DNA of 13,959 nt from Paracoccaceae bacterium. GTDB taxonomy: Bacteria > Pseudomonadota > Alphaproteobacteria > Rhodobacterales > Rhodobacteraceae. The stretch lies in assembly GCA_026984895.1 (NCBI GenBank), contig JALSRF010000221.1, positions 1 through 13,959 on the forward strand, in the 5' to 3' direction. The notes under the pieces were generated by a model, which worked only from the letters and a program-made list of their open reading frames with translations, made no database searches and was not told where the DNA came from. A program made the position numbers and the translations under genes. The first letter of the stretch is position 1, and the number at the start of each line of letters is the position of its first letter. This document shows positions 13,910-13,959 of this stretch, in pieces.

Positions 13910-13959
13910 GCCTTGGCTCCGCGCCGCCCCGAGCCGAGCAACGCCGGGCTGTCCTCATC
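13906..13959 (-). CDS. tsaD: tRNA t6A threonylcarbamoyltransferase TsaD, C-terminal end (runs off the right edge)
   Basis: Only 17 codons and the stop are in the window, reading DEDSPALLGSGRRGAKA in the frame that ends in TGA overlapping the gpsA ATG (ATGA). The GSGRRGAKA ending resembles the tail of rhodobacteral TsaD as I remember it, and tsaD commonly precedes gpsA in this group. TsaD transfers the threonylcarbamoyl group to A37 of tRNA, with TsaB and TsaE. The catalytic part lies outside the window, so the call depends on tail similarity and synteny. Confidence 0.65.
   Translation of the reverse strand, partial: DEDSPALLGSGRRGAKA

Overview
This GC-rich window carries tightly packed genes and looks like a chromosomal segment of an alphaproteobacterium in the Rhodobacterales (Rhodobacteraceae). 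The main evidence is the redox two-component locus in its classical layout: a RegB/PrrB-type kinase, with a SenC/PrrC-type SCO protein and a RegA/PrrA regulator divergent from it. RegA is very close, from memory, to Rhodobacter PrrA, and adenosylhomocysteinase lies nearby, as in Rhodobacter. No transposase, tRNA, rRNA, CRISPR array or prophage gene was seen.

Layout. Minus strand, 1-6645: addA (first 11 codons only), addB, tsaE, a membrane-anchored multi-PAS protein without a kinase domain, and regB. They are read from regB toward addA; addB overlaps both of its neighbours. Plus strand, 6711-9528: senC, regA, and a cardiolipin synthase-type phospholipase D protein. A minus-strand HD-domain phosphohydrolase (9594-10181) is divergent from ahcY (10348-11742). 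DUF2853 (11917-12258) follows ahcY and ends in a clear intrinsic terminator. The right end is a minus-strand operon: tsaD (last 17 codons), gpsA, and an EVE-domain gene.

Functions. RegB/RegA with SenC couple respiratory-chain redox state to transcription. AddAB repairs double-strand breaks. TsaE and TsaD, at opposite ends of the window, both serve tRNA t6A formation. AhcY recycles S-adenosylhomocysteine. GpsA and the Cls-like enzyme act in phospholipid synthesis.

Most interesting signal. The 71-bp gap between regB and the PAS gene holds a perfect gTTAA-N7-TTAAc palindrome, the CtrA box of alphaproteobacteria. It overlaps the -35 of a reasonable promoter. Four GANTC (CcrM-type) sites lie within 68 bp there, one on the -10. 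This suggests that the kinase-less PAS protein is under CtrA/CcrM cell-cycle-type control, separately from regB. Other points of interest are a strong dyad before ahcY with a possible Shine-Dalgarno-masking pairing, TTG starts inferred for regB and ahcY, and a structured 218-bp gap between DUF2853 and the EVE gene. Non-coding gaps are all under 300 bp.
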